Shown: positions 45,850 through 55,955 of the stretch, one piece after another
Layout of the letters: every line of letters begins with the position of its first letter
Numbering within the stretch: the stretch's first letter is position 1
Translations under genes and position numbers: made by a program
The notes under the pieces: generated by a model
What the model saw: only the letters and a program-made list of their open reading frames with translations
Databases searched by the model: none
Told to the model about the DNA's origin: nothing
Assembly (NCBI GenBank): GCA_964599095.1
Contig: CAZREB010000013.1
Location: 62,001 to 126,000, forward strand
Direction: 5' to 3'
DNA from: SZAS-79 sp964599095
Lineage (GTDB): Bacteria; Pseudomonadota; Gammaproteobacteria; Burkholderiales; SG8-39
Length of the DNA stretch: 64,000 nt

Positions 45850-46797
45850 CTAGTAGAGAGGCGCCGGCGCCGGGAGCGGGGGCTGCGCCACGCTGGCCAC
45901 TCCTGAGCGGCCGGCGATGAAGTCCGCCGCGGCGCGCCAGACGGGTTCGGACTGCAGGATGCGATTGTGCCCGAGCCCCTCGGTGGACAGCAGCCGTGCA
46001 CCGGGCCACAAGCGCGCGAATTTCTCGCCTTGCGACCACGGCACCATGCGGTCGCCCCGGTCATGCACCACGAGGGCCCGGGCGCGCAAATCGGGTGCAA
46101 GCCGGGTGACATCGAGATCGGCCCACGACACGCCGTAGCGCTCCTCGATGGCCGATTGCATTGCACCGCGAATTCGCTCGGGGATGCTGTGCCAGCGCGC
46201 GAATCGGCGCGAATACGCGACGATGTCGGCGGGCGGGCTCACCATGACGATCCGTTCGACCGGCAGCCCGCGCGAGATGGCGTAAGCCGCCGCGGTTGCT
46301 CCAAGAGAGTGCCCGACGATGGCGCGCACGCCCCCATGATGGAGCGCAACTTCGCGCAGGGCGCCGGCAAAGTCCGGCAGGCCGGTGAGCCGGCCTTCCG
46401 AGAGCCCGTGCGCCGGCTGGTCGTAGCCGATCACGCGGAAGCCCGCGCCGGCCAGGTGAAAGACGAACCCGCGCAATTGCGCCGCGTTGCCGCCCCATCC
46501 ATGGGCCAGCAGGACGGCCGGGCGCTCGTCCTCCACGGCACGCGGTCCCCAGCGCCAGGTCGAGATCAGGCGACCCTTGTAGGGGACGAAGGTTTGCCGT
46601 GCATCGATCAGGTCGAAGAACGAGGATTCCGGGTAACGGGGCTTGGGCGGCGTCAGGAACAGCCGCTCGGCCCATGCGCCGGCGATGTCGGGCGTCAGCG
46701 CGGCGGACACGCGCATCGCGGCGCGGCGCATCAGCGTTTCAAACATGAATCGAACGTTCGTGCTATTTATGGACGGCAAAGACACCGTGGCTGGCAT
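45850..46797 (-). CDS. Alpha/beta hydrolase under TetR control
   Basis: A 315-residue alpha/beta hydrolase. The oxyanion strand is AVLLAHGWGGNAAQ, the nucleophile elbow GHSLGATAA, the acid lies in VVHDRGDRMVPW and the His in EGLGHNRILQSE. The ATG at 46797 is chosen because AAGGAG (46804-46809) stands 6 nt upstream; the alternative ATG at 46746 would give 298 residues. The gene follows tetR by 17 nt. A 10-bp palindrome identical to the core of the tetR operator lies at 46751-46760, inside codons 13-16 of the longer form or just before the shorter form. Confidence 0.82.
   Translation of the reverse strand: MPATVSLPSINSTNVRFMFETLMRRAAMRVSAALTPDIAGAWAERLFLTPPKPRYPESSFFDLIDARQTFVPYKGRLISTWRWGPRAVEDERPAVLLAHGWGGNAAQLRGFVFHLAGAGFRVIGYDQPAHGLSEGRLTGLPDFAGALREVALHHGGVRAIVGHSLGATAAAYAISRGLPVERIVMVSPPADIVAYSRRFARWHSIPERIRGAMQSAIEERYGVSWADLDVTRLAPDLRARALVVHDRGDRMVPWSQGEKFARLWPGARLLSTEGLGHNRILQSEPVWRAAADFIAGRSGVASVAQPPLPAPAPLY
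46751..46760. promoter_or_regulatory. Second TetR operator half-copy at the hydrolase 5' end
   Basis: CGAACGTTCG is a perfect 10-bp palindrome identical to the core of the palindrome in the tetR promoter at 47507-47518. Its location, 4 nt before an in-frame ATG and inside the longer hydrolase frame, suggests an intragenic operator or a roadblock for transcription. Confidence 0.6.
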
Positions 46798-46814
46798 GGC
46801 GGACTCCTTCGGGT

Positions 46815-47492
46815 TCAGCCGGCGCGCTTGAGGCGCGGGGCCTTGGTTGAGGCAGTGGCGGGGGTGTCGCGGGATTCGGCCGGCGTCGCGTGGCGGGCAA
46901 GAAGCGCCTCGAACGCGGCGAGCGCGCGTTCGCGCGCTCCTGCGTCGCCAAGCAGGCGGCCGTGGTGGTGGGCGGCCAGGACGATTCCCATCATTTCGAA
47001 AGCGAACTGCTCCGGGTCGGTCGAGGCCCTGAGATGGCCGGCCTCGATTGCGAGGTTGACCGCGCGCGCGATGACCGAGAGGCCGCGGCGCTGCATGGCG
47101 ACCACGGAATCGCGAATCGGGCCGGGCCGGTCGTCGTATTCATGCGCGGCGGCGATCAGGATGCATCCGCCGGGCAGCCCGGACGAGATCGTCCAATTGA
47201 CCCAGTTGGAGAACATCGCGCGCAGCCTGGGCAGGCCGCGCTCGATCCTGACGGCGGGTTCGACGACGTGACTCGCAAAATTGCGCGCCCCATGGTCGAG
47301 CACCGCGAGCTGCAAGCCTTCGCGAGAGCCGAAATGCGCGAACAACCCGCTTTTCGACATCCCGGTCGCCTCGGCAAGCGTGCCTATCGTGAGTCCCTCG
47401 AGACCGAGGCGGCTCGCGACTCGCAGTGCCTCGTCGAGGATGGCGGTGCGGGTCTCTTCGCCCTTGCTGGCGGCTCTCAGAGCGGCATTCAT
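46815..47492 (-). CDS. TetR-family transcriptional repressor
   Basis: A 225-residue regulator. The N-terminal helix-turn-helix is TRTAILDEALRVASRLGLEGLTIGTLAEATGMSKSGLFAHFGSREGLQLAVLDHG (about residues 13-67), followed by an all-helical ligand-binding domain. The ATG at 47492 is supported by a consensus promoter ending 6 nt upstream, which makes the mRNA start at or next to the A of ATG. It likely represses itself and the downstream hydrolase through matching palindromes. The inducer is unknown, probably a hydrophobic or ester compound. Confidence 0.9.
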   Translation of the reverse strand: MNAALRAASKGEETRTAILDEALRVASRLGLEGLTIGTLAEATGMSKSGLFAHFGSREGLQLAVLDHGARNFASHVVEPAVRIERGLPRLRAMFSNWVNWTISSGLPGGCILIAAAHEYDDRPGPIRDSVVAMQRRGLSVIARAVNLAIEAGHLRASTDPEQFAFEMMGIVLAAHHHGRLLGDAGARERALAAFEALLARHATPAESRDTPATASTKAPRLKRAG

Positions 47493-47498
47493 CGACAA

Positions 47499-47527
47499 AT
47501 AATAGAACGAACGTTCGTAAAAATCAA
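47499..47527 (-). promoter_or_regulatory. tetR promoter with palindromic operator in the spacer
   Basis: On the minus strand -35 TTGATT (47522-47527) and -10 TATTAT (47499-47504) are spaced by exactly 17 bp. The 12-bp perfect palindrome ACGAACGTTCGT (47507-47518) fills the spacer, the ideal place for repressor binding. Only six bases separate the -10 from the ATG, so the transcript is predicted to be leaderless. Confidence 0.8.
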
Positions 47528-47560
47528 GCCCGTGCACGGCACCCGATTGCCAGCGATAGG

Positions 47561-50422
<2,862 letters not shown>

Positions 50423-50474
50423 CAAAGCGTGTCGGCCCGCGGTTTTGAGCCGGGGACCGCGAAAGTGAACCTGC

Positions 50475-50483
50475 TACTATAAC
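50475..50483. promoter_or_regulatory. Overlapping divergent -10 elements of uvrA and the MFS gene
   Basis: TATAAC (50478-50483) on the plus strand and TATAGT on the minus strand (50476-50481) overlap, giving candidate -10 hexamers for both genes of this divergent pair. -35 boxes are weak. I looked for a LexA box here and did not find an acceptable CTGT-N8-ACAG match. Confidence 0.4.
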
Positions 50484-50575
50484 GGCTTTCCCGCACTGCA
50501 ATAAACCCTTTCTTTCGACGAACGAAGCCGCCGGTGCCCGCGGTCGATTCCGTGTCATCCCAAAACACTTCCCGC

Positions 50576-51775
50576 ATGTCCCCGATGGAGCTCCGTGCAG
50601 GCATCAGCCTTGCGTCGCTGTTCGGGCTGCGGATGCTGGGGTTGTTCCTCATCCTGCCGGTATTCGCGGTCCATGCGCCGCGTCTTGCAGGCGGCGACAA
50701 CCTGACGCTGGTCGGGATTGCGCTCGGCGCATACGGGCTTGCGCAGGCTTTCCTGCAGATTCCTTTCGGCATGGCTTCCGACCGGTTCGGCCGGAAGGTC
50801 GTGATTGCGGTCGGCCTGGTCGTCTTCGCGCTCGGAAGCTTCCTTGCCGCATCGGCGACCGACATCCATGTGGCGATTGCCGGCCGCGCGCTCCAGGGCG
50901 CCGGTGCCATTTCGTCCGTGGTCGTCGCGCTCGCCGCCGACCTGACGCGGGAGGAGCATCGCACCAAGACGATGGCAATGATCGGCGCGATGATCGGGTT
51001 CACGTTCGCGCTTTCGCTGGTCGCGGCGCCGGTGTTGTACGAATTGATCGGGATGGACGGCCTGTTCGTGCTGACCGGGGTGTTGGCGCTGGCCGGCATC
51101 GGCATCGTGTACGGCGCCATACCCGACGTGCCGAAGGCGAAGGCCGCGGACGCCGGGCCTGCGCCGTCCCTGATGCGCGTGCTCGTACACCCCGAACTCG
51201 CGCGGCTCAACTTCGGCATCTTCGCGCTGCACCTGGTGCAGATGGCGATGTTCATCGTCGTGCCGACGGCGCTGATCGATGCGGGCCTGCCGCTGGCGTC
51301 GCACTGGAAGGCCTACCTGCCGGTCGTGCTCGCCTCGTTCGCGCTGATGGTGCCCCCGATCATGTACGCCGACCGGCGCAACCGGCCTCAGCCGGTCTTG
51401 GCCGGCGCGGTCATGCTGATGATGTCGGTGCAGGCGGGGCTCGTCTTCGCGCGCGGCCTGGTCATGCTCGTTGTGCTCCTGTTGCTGTTCTTTGCCGCGT
51501 TCAACGTGCTCGAGGCGATGCTGCCTTCGCTCGTGTCGCGGATTGCGCCGGAGCGCGCGCGCGGCAGCGCGATCGGGGTCTACAACACGACGCAGACAAT
51601 GGGCCTCTTTGCGGGCGGGCTGGCCGGCGGCTGGCTCGCGAAGCACTTCGGCGCTGCTGCGGTGTACGCTCTCGGCGTTGCGCTGATGATGGCCTGGCTG
51701 AGCCTGGTGGCCGGCATGCGGCCGGTCAACGCCGCCCGCGGTCGATCGTTGACTGTGGAAACGAATACGGCCTAG
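50576..51775 (+). CDS. MFS transporter (drug/proton type), uvrA-ssb linked
   Basis: A 399-residue major-facilitator protein with about 12 hydrophobic segments and the loop 2-3 motif GMASDRFGRKVVIAVG near residue 62. It starts MSPMELRAGISLASLFGLRMLGLFLILPVF, as in the transporters found between uvrA and ssb in many betaproteobacteria, so the ATG at 50576 is chosen over an in-frame GTG at 50534. Substrate unknown; the family includes YajR-like drug exporters. Confidence 0.88.
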   Translation: MSPMELRAGISLASLFGLRMLGLFLILPVFAVHAPRLAGGDNLTLVGIALGAYGLAQAFLQIPFGMASDRFGRKVVIAVGLVVFALGSFLAASATDIHVAIAGRALQGAGAISSVVVALAADLTREEHRTKTMAMIGAMIGFTFALSLVAAPVLYELIGMDGLFVLTGVLALAGIGIVYGAIPDVPKAKAADAGPAPSLMRVLVHPELARLNFGIFALHLVQMAMFIVVPTALIDAGLPLASHWKAYLPVVLASFALMVPPIMYADRRNRPQPVLAGAVMLMMSVQAGLVFARGLVMLVVLLLLFFAAFNVLEAMLPSLVSRIAPERARGSAIGVYNTTQTMGLFAGGLAGGWLAKHFGAAAVYALGVALMMAWLSLVAGMRPVNAARGRSLTVETNTA

Positions 51776-51865
51776 CACGGCCTCGTTTGGCGGAGGCCTG
51801 TGGCTGCGCAGGCACTCGTGCACGAATACGCAGCACCAACACGACGAACGAATCGGGAGACGGGA

Positions 51866-52348
51866 ATGATCAACAAGGTAATCCTGGTGGGAAATCTGGG
51901 TGCCGATCCGGAAACGCGCTACCTCCCAAGCGGGGAGGCGGTCGCCAACATCCGCCTGGCGACCACCGAAAAGTGGAAAGACAAGGCGAGCGGCGAGATG
52001 AAGGAAGCCACCGAGTGGCATCGAGTGTCCTTCTTCGGCCGGACCGCCGAGGTGGTCGGCGAATACCTCAAGAAGGGCTCGCAGGTGTACATCGAGGGCA
52101 GCATTCGCACGCGCAAATGGCAGGACAAGGAGGGCCAGGACCGCTACAGCACCGAGATTCGCGGCGACGTGATGAAGATGCTCGGCGGGCGCCAGGGCAT
52201 GGGCGAAGGCGGCGGCCGCGGCGGCGACCGCGGCGAGCGCGGTGACATGGGCGAATCGCGCGGCGGGCCCCCGCCCGAGGGACGCGCGGCCCCGGCGAAG
52301 AAACCCGCCGGCAAGTTCGACGACATGGAAGACGACATCCCGTTCTGA
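51866..52348 (+). CDS. ssb: Single-stranded DNA-binding protein
   Basis: A 160-residue SSB. The OB fold begins MINKVILVGNLGADPETRYLPSG and includes WHRVSFFGRTAEVVGEYLKKGSQVYIEG. A Gly/Arg-rich linker follows, and the acidic tip DDMEDDIPF is the docking peptide for repair and replication partners. GGGAGACGGG upstream supports the ATG. The next gene starts 2 nt after the stop. Confidence 0.97.
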   Translation: MINKVILVGNLGADPETRYLPSGEAVANIRLATTEKWKDKASGEMKEATEWHRVSFFGRTAEVVGEYLKKGSQVYIEGSIRTRKWQDKEGQDRYSTEIRGDVMKMLGGRQGMGEGGGRGGDRGERGDMGESRGGPPPEGRAAPAKKPAGKFDDMEDDIPF

Positions 52349-52350
52349 GC

Positions 52351-53175
52351 ATGAAGCCGATCCTCCCGGTCCTGCTGCTCGCGCTTGGCGCGCCGGCCGC
52401 GGCCGCCGCAGGCGAATTGCCTATCTTCGACGCGCACCTGCACTACAGCCACGACGCATGGGACATGGTGCCGCCCAGGGACGCGGTCGCCCTGCTGCGA
52501 AAAGCCGGGCTTCGCCGTGCGCTGGTTTCGAGCTCCAATGACGACGGGAACCAGAAGCTCCTCGCGGAGGCGCCCGACCTGATCCTGCCGTCCCTGCGGC
52601 CGTACCGCACCCGCGGGGAGATCTCGACATGGTTCCGCGACGAGAGCGTCATCACGTACATGGAGCAGCGGCTCGCGAAGCACACGTACGTTGCGATCGG
52701 CGAATTCCATCTTTACGGCGCGGACGCCGACCTGCCGGTGCCGCGGCGCATGGTGCAGCTCGCGAGGCAGTACAAGCTGCTGCTGCATGCGCATTCGGAT
52801 GCCGACGCGATCGAGCGGTTGTTCAGGCAATGGCCGGAAGCGCGCATCCTGTGGGCCCATTCGGGCTTCGACCAGCCGGACCGTTTGCGCGAGATGCTGA
52901 ACAAGCACAAGAACCTGTGGTGCGACCTGGCGTTCCGTACCGACCACGGCTCGGGAGGCAAGGTCGGGCCCGAGTGGCGCCGGGCTTTCCTCGACTTTCC
53001 CGACCGGTTCATGGTCGGCACCGACAGCTATACGCCCGAGCGCTGGCCGTACGTCGTCGAGCACGCCGACTGGTCGCGCGGCTGGATGAAGGACCTGCCG
53101 CCCGAAGTCGCCGAGCGCATCGCCTACCGAAATGGCGAAGCGGTGTTCGGCGGGCCGATGCCGAAGAAGAAGTGA
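52351..53175 (+). CDS. Secreted amidohydrolase-family protein
   Basis: A 274-residue TIM-barrel protein with a signal peptide (MKPILPVLLLALGAPAAAAA). Metal-binding features are the N-terminal DAHLHYSH, His in LLLHAHSDADAIERL, His in LWAHSGFDQPD and Asp in MVGTDSYTPERW, the pattern of amidohydrolase-related (TatD/metal-dependent hydrolase) enzymes. It acts in the periplasm on an unknown substrate. Located 2 nt after ssb and coupled to the next gene by a GTGA overlap. Confidence 0.85.
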   Translation: MKPILPVLLLALGAPAAAAAGELPIFDAHLHYSHDAWDMVPPRDAVALLRKAGLRRALVSSSNDDGNQKLLAEAPDLILPSLRPYRTRGEISTWFRDESVITYMEQRLAKHTYVAIGEFHLYGADADLPVPRRMVQLARQYKLLLHAHSDADAIERLFRQWPEARILWAHSGFDQPDRLREMLNKHKNLWCDLAFRTDHGSGGKVGPEWRRAFLDFPDRFMVGTDSYTPERWPYVVEHADWSRGWMKDLPPEVAERIAYRNGEAVFGGPMPKKK

Positions 53176-53576
53176 AGCTGCGCTGCGCCCTCGCGGCCAT
53201 GGCGATGGCGCCGACGATGGCCGCGGCGCAGGCTTGCGGCCCGGAAATGCCGGGCAGCCGGCAGGTCGAGTCGGCGCGTTTCGCTGTCGTTTACCGTACG
53301 GTCCCCGGGAAGGTTGCGGTCGGCAGGCATTTCGCGGTGGAGCTGGCGGTCTGCCCGAAGGGCGGGGGGCAGCCGCCGGACAGCGTGCGCATCGACGCCC
53401 AAATGCCCGAGCACAGGCACGGCATGAATTACAAGGCCGACGTGATTGCCCTTCCTGCCGGGGGCTACCGGGCGGAAGGCCTGATGTTCCATATGCCCGG
53501 CCGGTGGGAATTCATCTTCGACCTGCGGTCCGGTGGCCGGACCGACCGGCTGACGCAGTCCCTGGTCCTCGAGTGA
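53172..53576 (+). CDS. YtkA/FixH-like secreted protein
   Basis: A 134-residue protein with a signal peptide (about 19 residues, ending AAA). Blocks MPEHRHGMNYKADVIALPAGGYRAEGLMFHMPGRWEFIFDLR match the YtkA-like beta-sandwich family, associated with copper or cytochrome-oxidase assembly in relatives, with His and Met residues that could bind copper. The GTG start overlaps the amidohydrolase stop; the next gene overlaps the same way. Exact function unknown. Confidence 0.75.
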   Translation: MKLRCALAAMAMAPTMAAAQACGPEMPGSRQVESARFAVVYRTVPGKVAVGRHFAVELAVCPKGGGQPPDSVRIDAQMPEHRHGMNYKADVIALPAGGYRAEGLMFHMPGRWEFIFDLRSGGRTDRLTQSLVLE

Positions 53577-54784
53577 GCCGCAGGAAGGTCACGGCGGCGC
53601 TGGCCGCGGCGCTCCTGCCCGGCCTGCTCGCTACTGACATTTCGATTGCACTCCCCCAGACAGGCAGCCAGTCTCACGGGAACTTGCTGACATTGGCAGC
53701 GAGCTTCAGCGGGCCCGAAATCGCGCGCGTGCTGCAGCACGGCCCTTGGCCGATGCCGGTGCGGCGCGACCCGAGTAACCGGGTTTCGGGGATACCGGCG
53801 GCGATTGCGCTCGGAAAACTGCTGTTCTTCGAGCCGCGCCTGTCGGGTAACGGCAAGTCCTCCTGCGCCACCTGCCACCTGCCGGAGCGCTTGTTCAGTG
53901 ACGGCAGGGTACGCGGCCAGGGGTTCGTGCAACTCGACCGCAATACGCCAGGCTTGCTCGACGTGCGCCTCAATCGCTGGTTCGGTTGGGACGGGGCAGC
54001 CGACAGCCTGTGGGCGCAGAGCCTGCGCCCGATCGTCGACCGGCGCGAAATGGCGGCAAGCACAACGCATGTCGGCGCGTTGGTACGCGGCGACCGCGAG
54101 CTTGCGGAACGCTATCGCAAGGCGTTTGGCGCGTCGCCTTCCGGGGACGACGATGAGGTGACCGCAAATATCGGCAAAGCCCTTGCCGCCTTCCAGGAGA
54201 CGCTCGCCAGCGGGCGAACGCCTTTCGACGACTTCAGGGATGCGGTCGAGCGTGGCGATGCAGAGGCCGCCAGCCGCTACCCCGCCGCCGCCCAGCGCGG
54301 GCTGAAGATTTTCGTCGGCAAGGGAAACTGCTCTGTCTGCCACTTCGGGCCGAATTTCACCAATGGGGAGTTCGGCGACATCGGGATCCCGCATTTCATC
54401 GAGCCCGGAAGGGTCGACCCCGGGCGCTACGGAGGCATCCGCAAGCTGCTGGAGAGTCGCGCCAACCTGCTGGGCAAATACAACGACGACCCGACCCGCG
54501 CCAGCGCCACCGGGACCCGGCACGTCAGGCTCGAGCATCGGAACTGGGGCGAGTTCAGGGTCCCGTCGCTGCGCAACGTCGCCGGCACGGCGCCGTACAT
54601 GCATAACGGGCACCTGGCCACGTTGCGCGATGTAGCCAGCTACTACTCCAACCTCAACGAGGACCGCTTGCACGCCGATGGCGAAAGGATCCTCAAGCCG
54701 CTGAAGCTCTCCGAGGCGGAAATCGACGACCTCGTTGCGTTCCTGGAGACCTTGTCGGCCGGCCGGACGCATCCACCGGATTGA
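53573..54784 (+). CDS. Dihaem cytochrome c peroxidase / MauG-like protein
   Basis: A 403-residue secreted protein with two haem c sites: CATCH (C98, C101, H102) and CSVCH (C253, C256, H257). A GIPAAIALGKLLFFEPRLSGNGKSSCATCH N-terminus and RVPSLRNVAGTAPYMHNGHLATLRDVASYY are typical of the CcpA/MauG family, which reduce peroxide or oxidise protein residues. A hydrophobic N-terminus follows the GTG start. It overlaps the YtkA-like stop, so amidohydrolase, YtkA-like and MauG-like genes form one unit. Electron donor unknown. Confidence 0.9.
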   Translation: MSRRKVTAALAAALLPGLLATDISIALPQTGSQSHGNLLTLAASFSGPEIARVLQHGPWPMPVRRDPSNRVSGIPAAIALGKLLFFEPRLSGNGKSSCATCHLPERLFSDGRVRGQGFVQLDRNTPGLLDVRLNRWFGWDGAADSLWAQSLRPIVDRREMAASTTHVGALVRGDRELAERYRKAFGASPSGDDDEVTANIGKALAAFQETLASGRTPFDDFRDAVERGDAEAASRYPAAAQRGLKIFVGKGNCSVCHFGPNFTNGEFGDIGIPHFIEPGRVDPGRYGGIRKLLESRANLLGKYNDDPTRASATGTRHVRLEHRNWGEFRVPSLRNVAGTAPYMHNGHLATLRDVASYYSNLNEDRLHADGERILKPLKLSEAEIDDLVAFLETLSAGRTHPPD

Positions 54785-54870
54785 CGCGGTGTGGCCTCCG
54801 GTTTGCTCGCCGATCCCCTTGAAAGCGGACTTTTCGCCCCTAAATCAGGGTCCTAGCGACCCCTCCGGGT

Positions 54871-54876
54871 TATAAT
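54871..54876 (+). promoter_or_regulatory. -10 element of the FmdB-aspS operon
   Basis: A perfect TATAAT about 31 nt before the FmdB ATG marks the start of the long downstream operon; the -35 is unclear. Confidence 0.55.
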
Positions 54877-54906
54877 TTCAATCTTTGCGAGTTTTGGGGC
54901 AGTGCC

Positions 54907-55227
54907 ATGCCGATCTACGAATACCGATGCTCGGACTGCGGTTTCCAGGACGAATTCCTGCAAAAGCATTCCGACCCGCTGCTGACTGTCTGTCCGTCGT
55001 GCGGCAAGGAAACCTTCAAGAAGCTGTTGTCGGCCGCGGGCTTCCAGCTCAAGGGCAGCGGGTGGTATGCGACCGACTTCAAGGGCAGCGGCTCCAAGCC
55101 TGCCGCCAAGACCGAGGACAAGGCCGCCGACAAGCCGGCCGAGTCTTCCGGCGCCAAGGCGGCGGACAGTTCGGGCGACAAGAGTACTCCGGCAGCCAAG
55201 TCCGAGCCTGCAAGCACTTCCGGCTGA
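54907..55227 (+). CDS. FmdB-family zinc ribbon protein
   Basis: A 106-residue protein with the N-terminal zinc ribbon MPIYEYRCSDCGFQDEFLQKHSD and the second CPSCGKETFKKLLS pair, the FmdB/CxxC_CxxC_SSSS pattern, followed by a Lys/Ala/Ser-rich tail. Function unknown. It precedes DUF502 and aspS, the conserved betaproteobacterial order, and starts after a TATAAT box with GGGG near the start. Confidence 0.9.
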   Translation: MPIYEYRCSDCGFQDEFLQKHSDPLLTVCPSCGKETFKKLLSAAGFQLKGSGWYATDFKGSGSKPAAKTEDKAADKPAESSGAKAADSSGDKSTPAAKSEPASTSG

Positions 55228-55303
55228 TTCGGCCGGCAAGGCCGGCGGTGCGGCGCCCCCGCCGCGCGCGTCGGCCGTCATTCCATCCTTTCCTGGCGAT
55301 GCA

Positions 55304-55951
55304 TTGAAGAAATATCTCATTACGGGCCTTCTGATCTGGATCCCGCTGGTGATCACGCTGTGGGTCCTGAACCTCGTCGTGACCACGCTCGACCAGGTCC
55401 TGCTGTTGCTCCCTGCGGAACTGCGCACCGAGCGATGGCTGGGCATGCATGTGCCGGGCCTCGGTGTGCTGCTGACCGTGGCGATCGTGTTCGTCACCGG
55501 CGTTGCGGCGGCCAACTTCATCGGCGCGCGGCTGGTGCAGTTCTGGCACGGCATCCTCCACAGGATCCCGGTCGTCAATTCGATCTATTCGAGCGTGAAG
55601 CAGGTGTCCGACACCTTGTTTTCCTCGAGCGGGCAGGCGTTCCGCAAGGCGCTGCTGGTGCGCTGGCCTCACGAAGGCATGTGGACGATCGCGTTTCTTA
55701 CCGGCGTGCCCGGCGGCGACGTGGCCCGCCACCTCGAGGGCGATTTCGTCTCCGTCTACGTCCCGACGACGCCGAACCCGACGGGCGGTTATTTCGTCAT
55801 GCTCAGGCGCGCCGACGTCATCGAGCTCGACATGAGCGTGGACGAGGCGCTCAAGTACATCATCTCCATGGGCACCGTCGCTCCGACGCAGCATTCCCGC
55901 AACGGGCGCAACGGCGCGTCCCGGAACGCAAACACCAACGGCAAGGCCTGA
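55304..55951 (+). CDS. DUF502 membrane protein
   Basis: A 215-residue membrane protein with the DUF502 signature: YLITGLLIWIPLVITLWVLN, a second hydrophobic segment near residue 52 (PGLGVLLTVAIVFVTGVAAANFIGARLV) and RIPVVNSIYSSVKQVSDTL. The TTG at 55304 is chosen because the family starts with this KKYLITG helix; the ATG one codon earlier is out of frame. Function unknown. It lies between the FmdB and aspS genes. Confidence 0.82.
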   Translation: MKKYLITGLLIWIPLVITLWVLNLVVTTLDQVLLLLPAELRTERWLGMHVPGLGVLLTVAIVFVTGVAAANFIGARLVQFWHGILHRIPVVNSIYSSVKQVSDTLFSSSGQAFRKALLVRWPHEGMWTIAFLTGVPGGDVARHLEGDFVSVYVPTTPNPTGGYFVMLRRADVIELDMSVDEALKYIISMGTVAPTQHSRNGRNGASRNANTNGKA

Positions 55952-55955
55952 TCCG

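Noticed and set aside
50423..50575. LexA (SOS) box upstream of uvrA
   Set aside because: I looked for CTGT-N8-ACAG; the closest sequence near 50471 lacks the second half, so no SOS box can be claimed.
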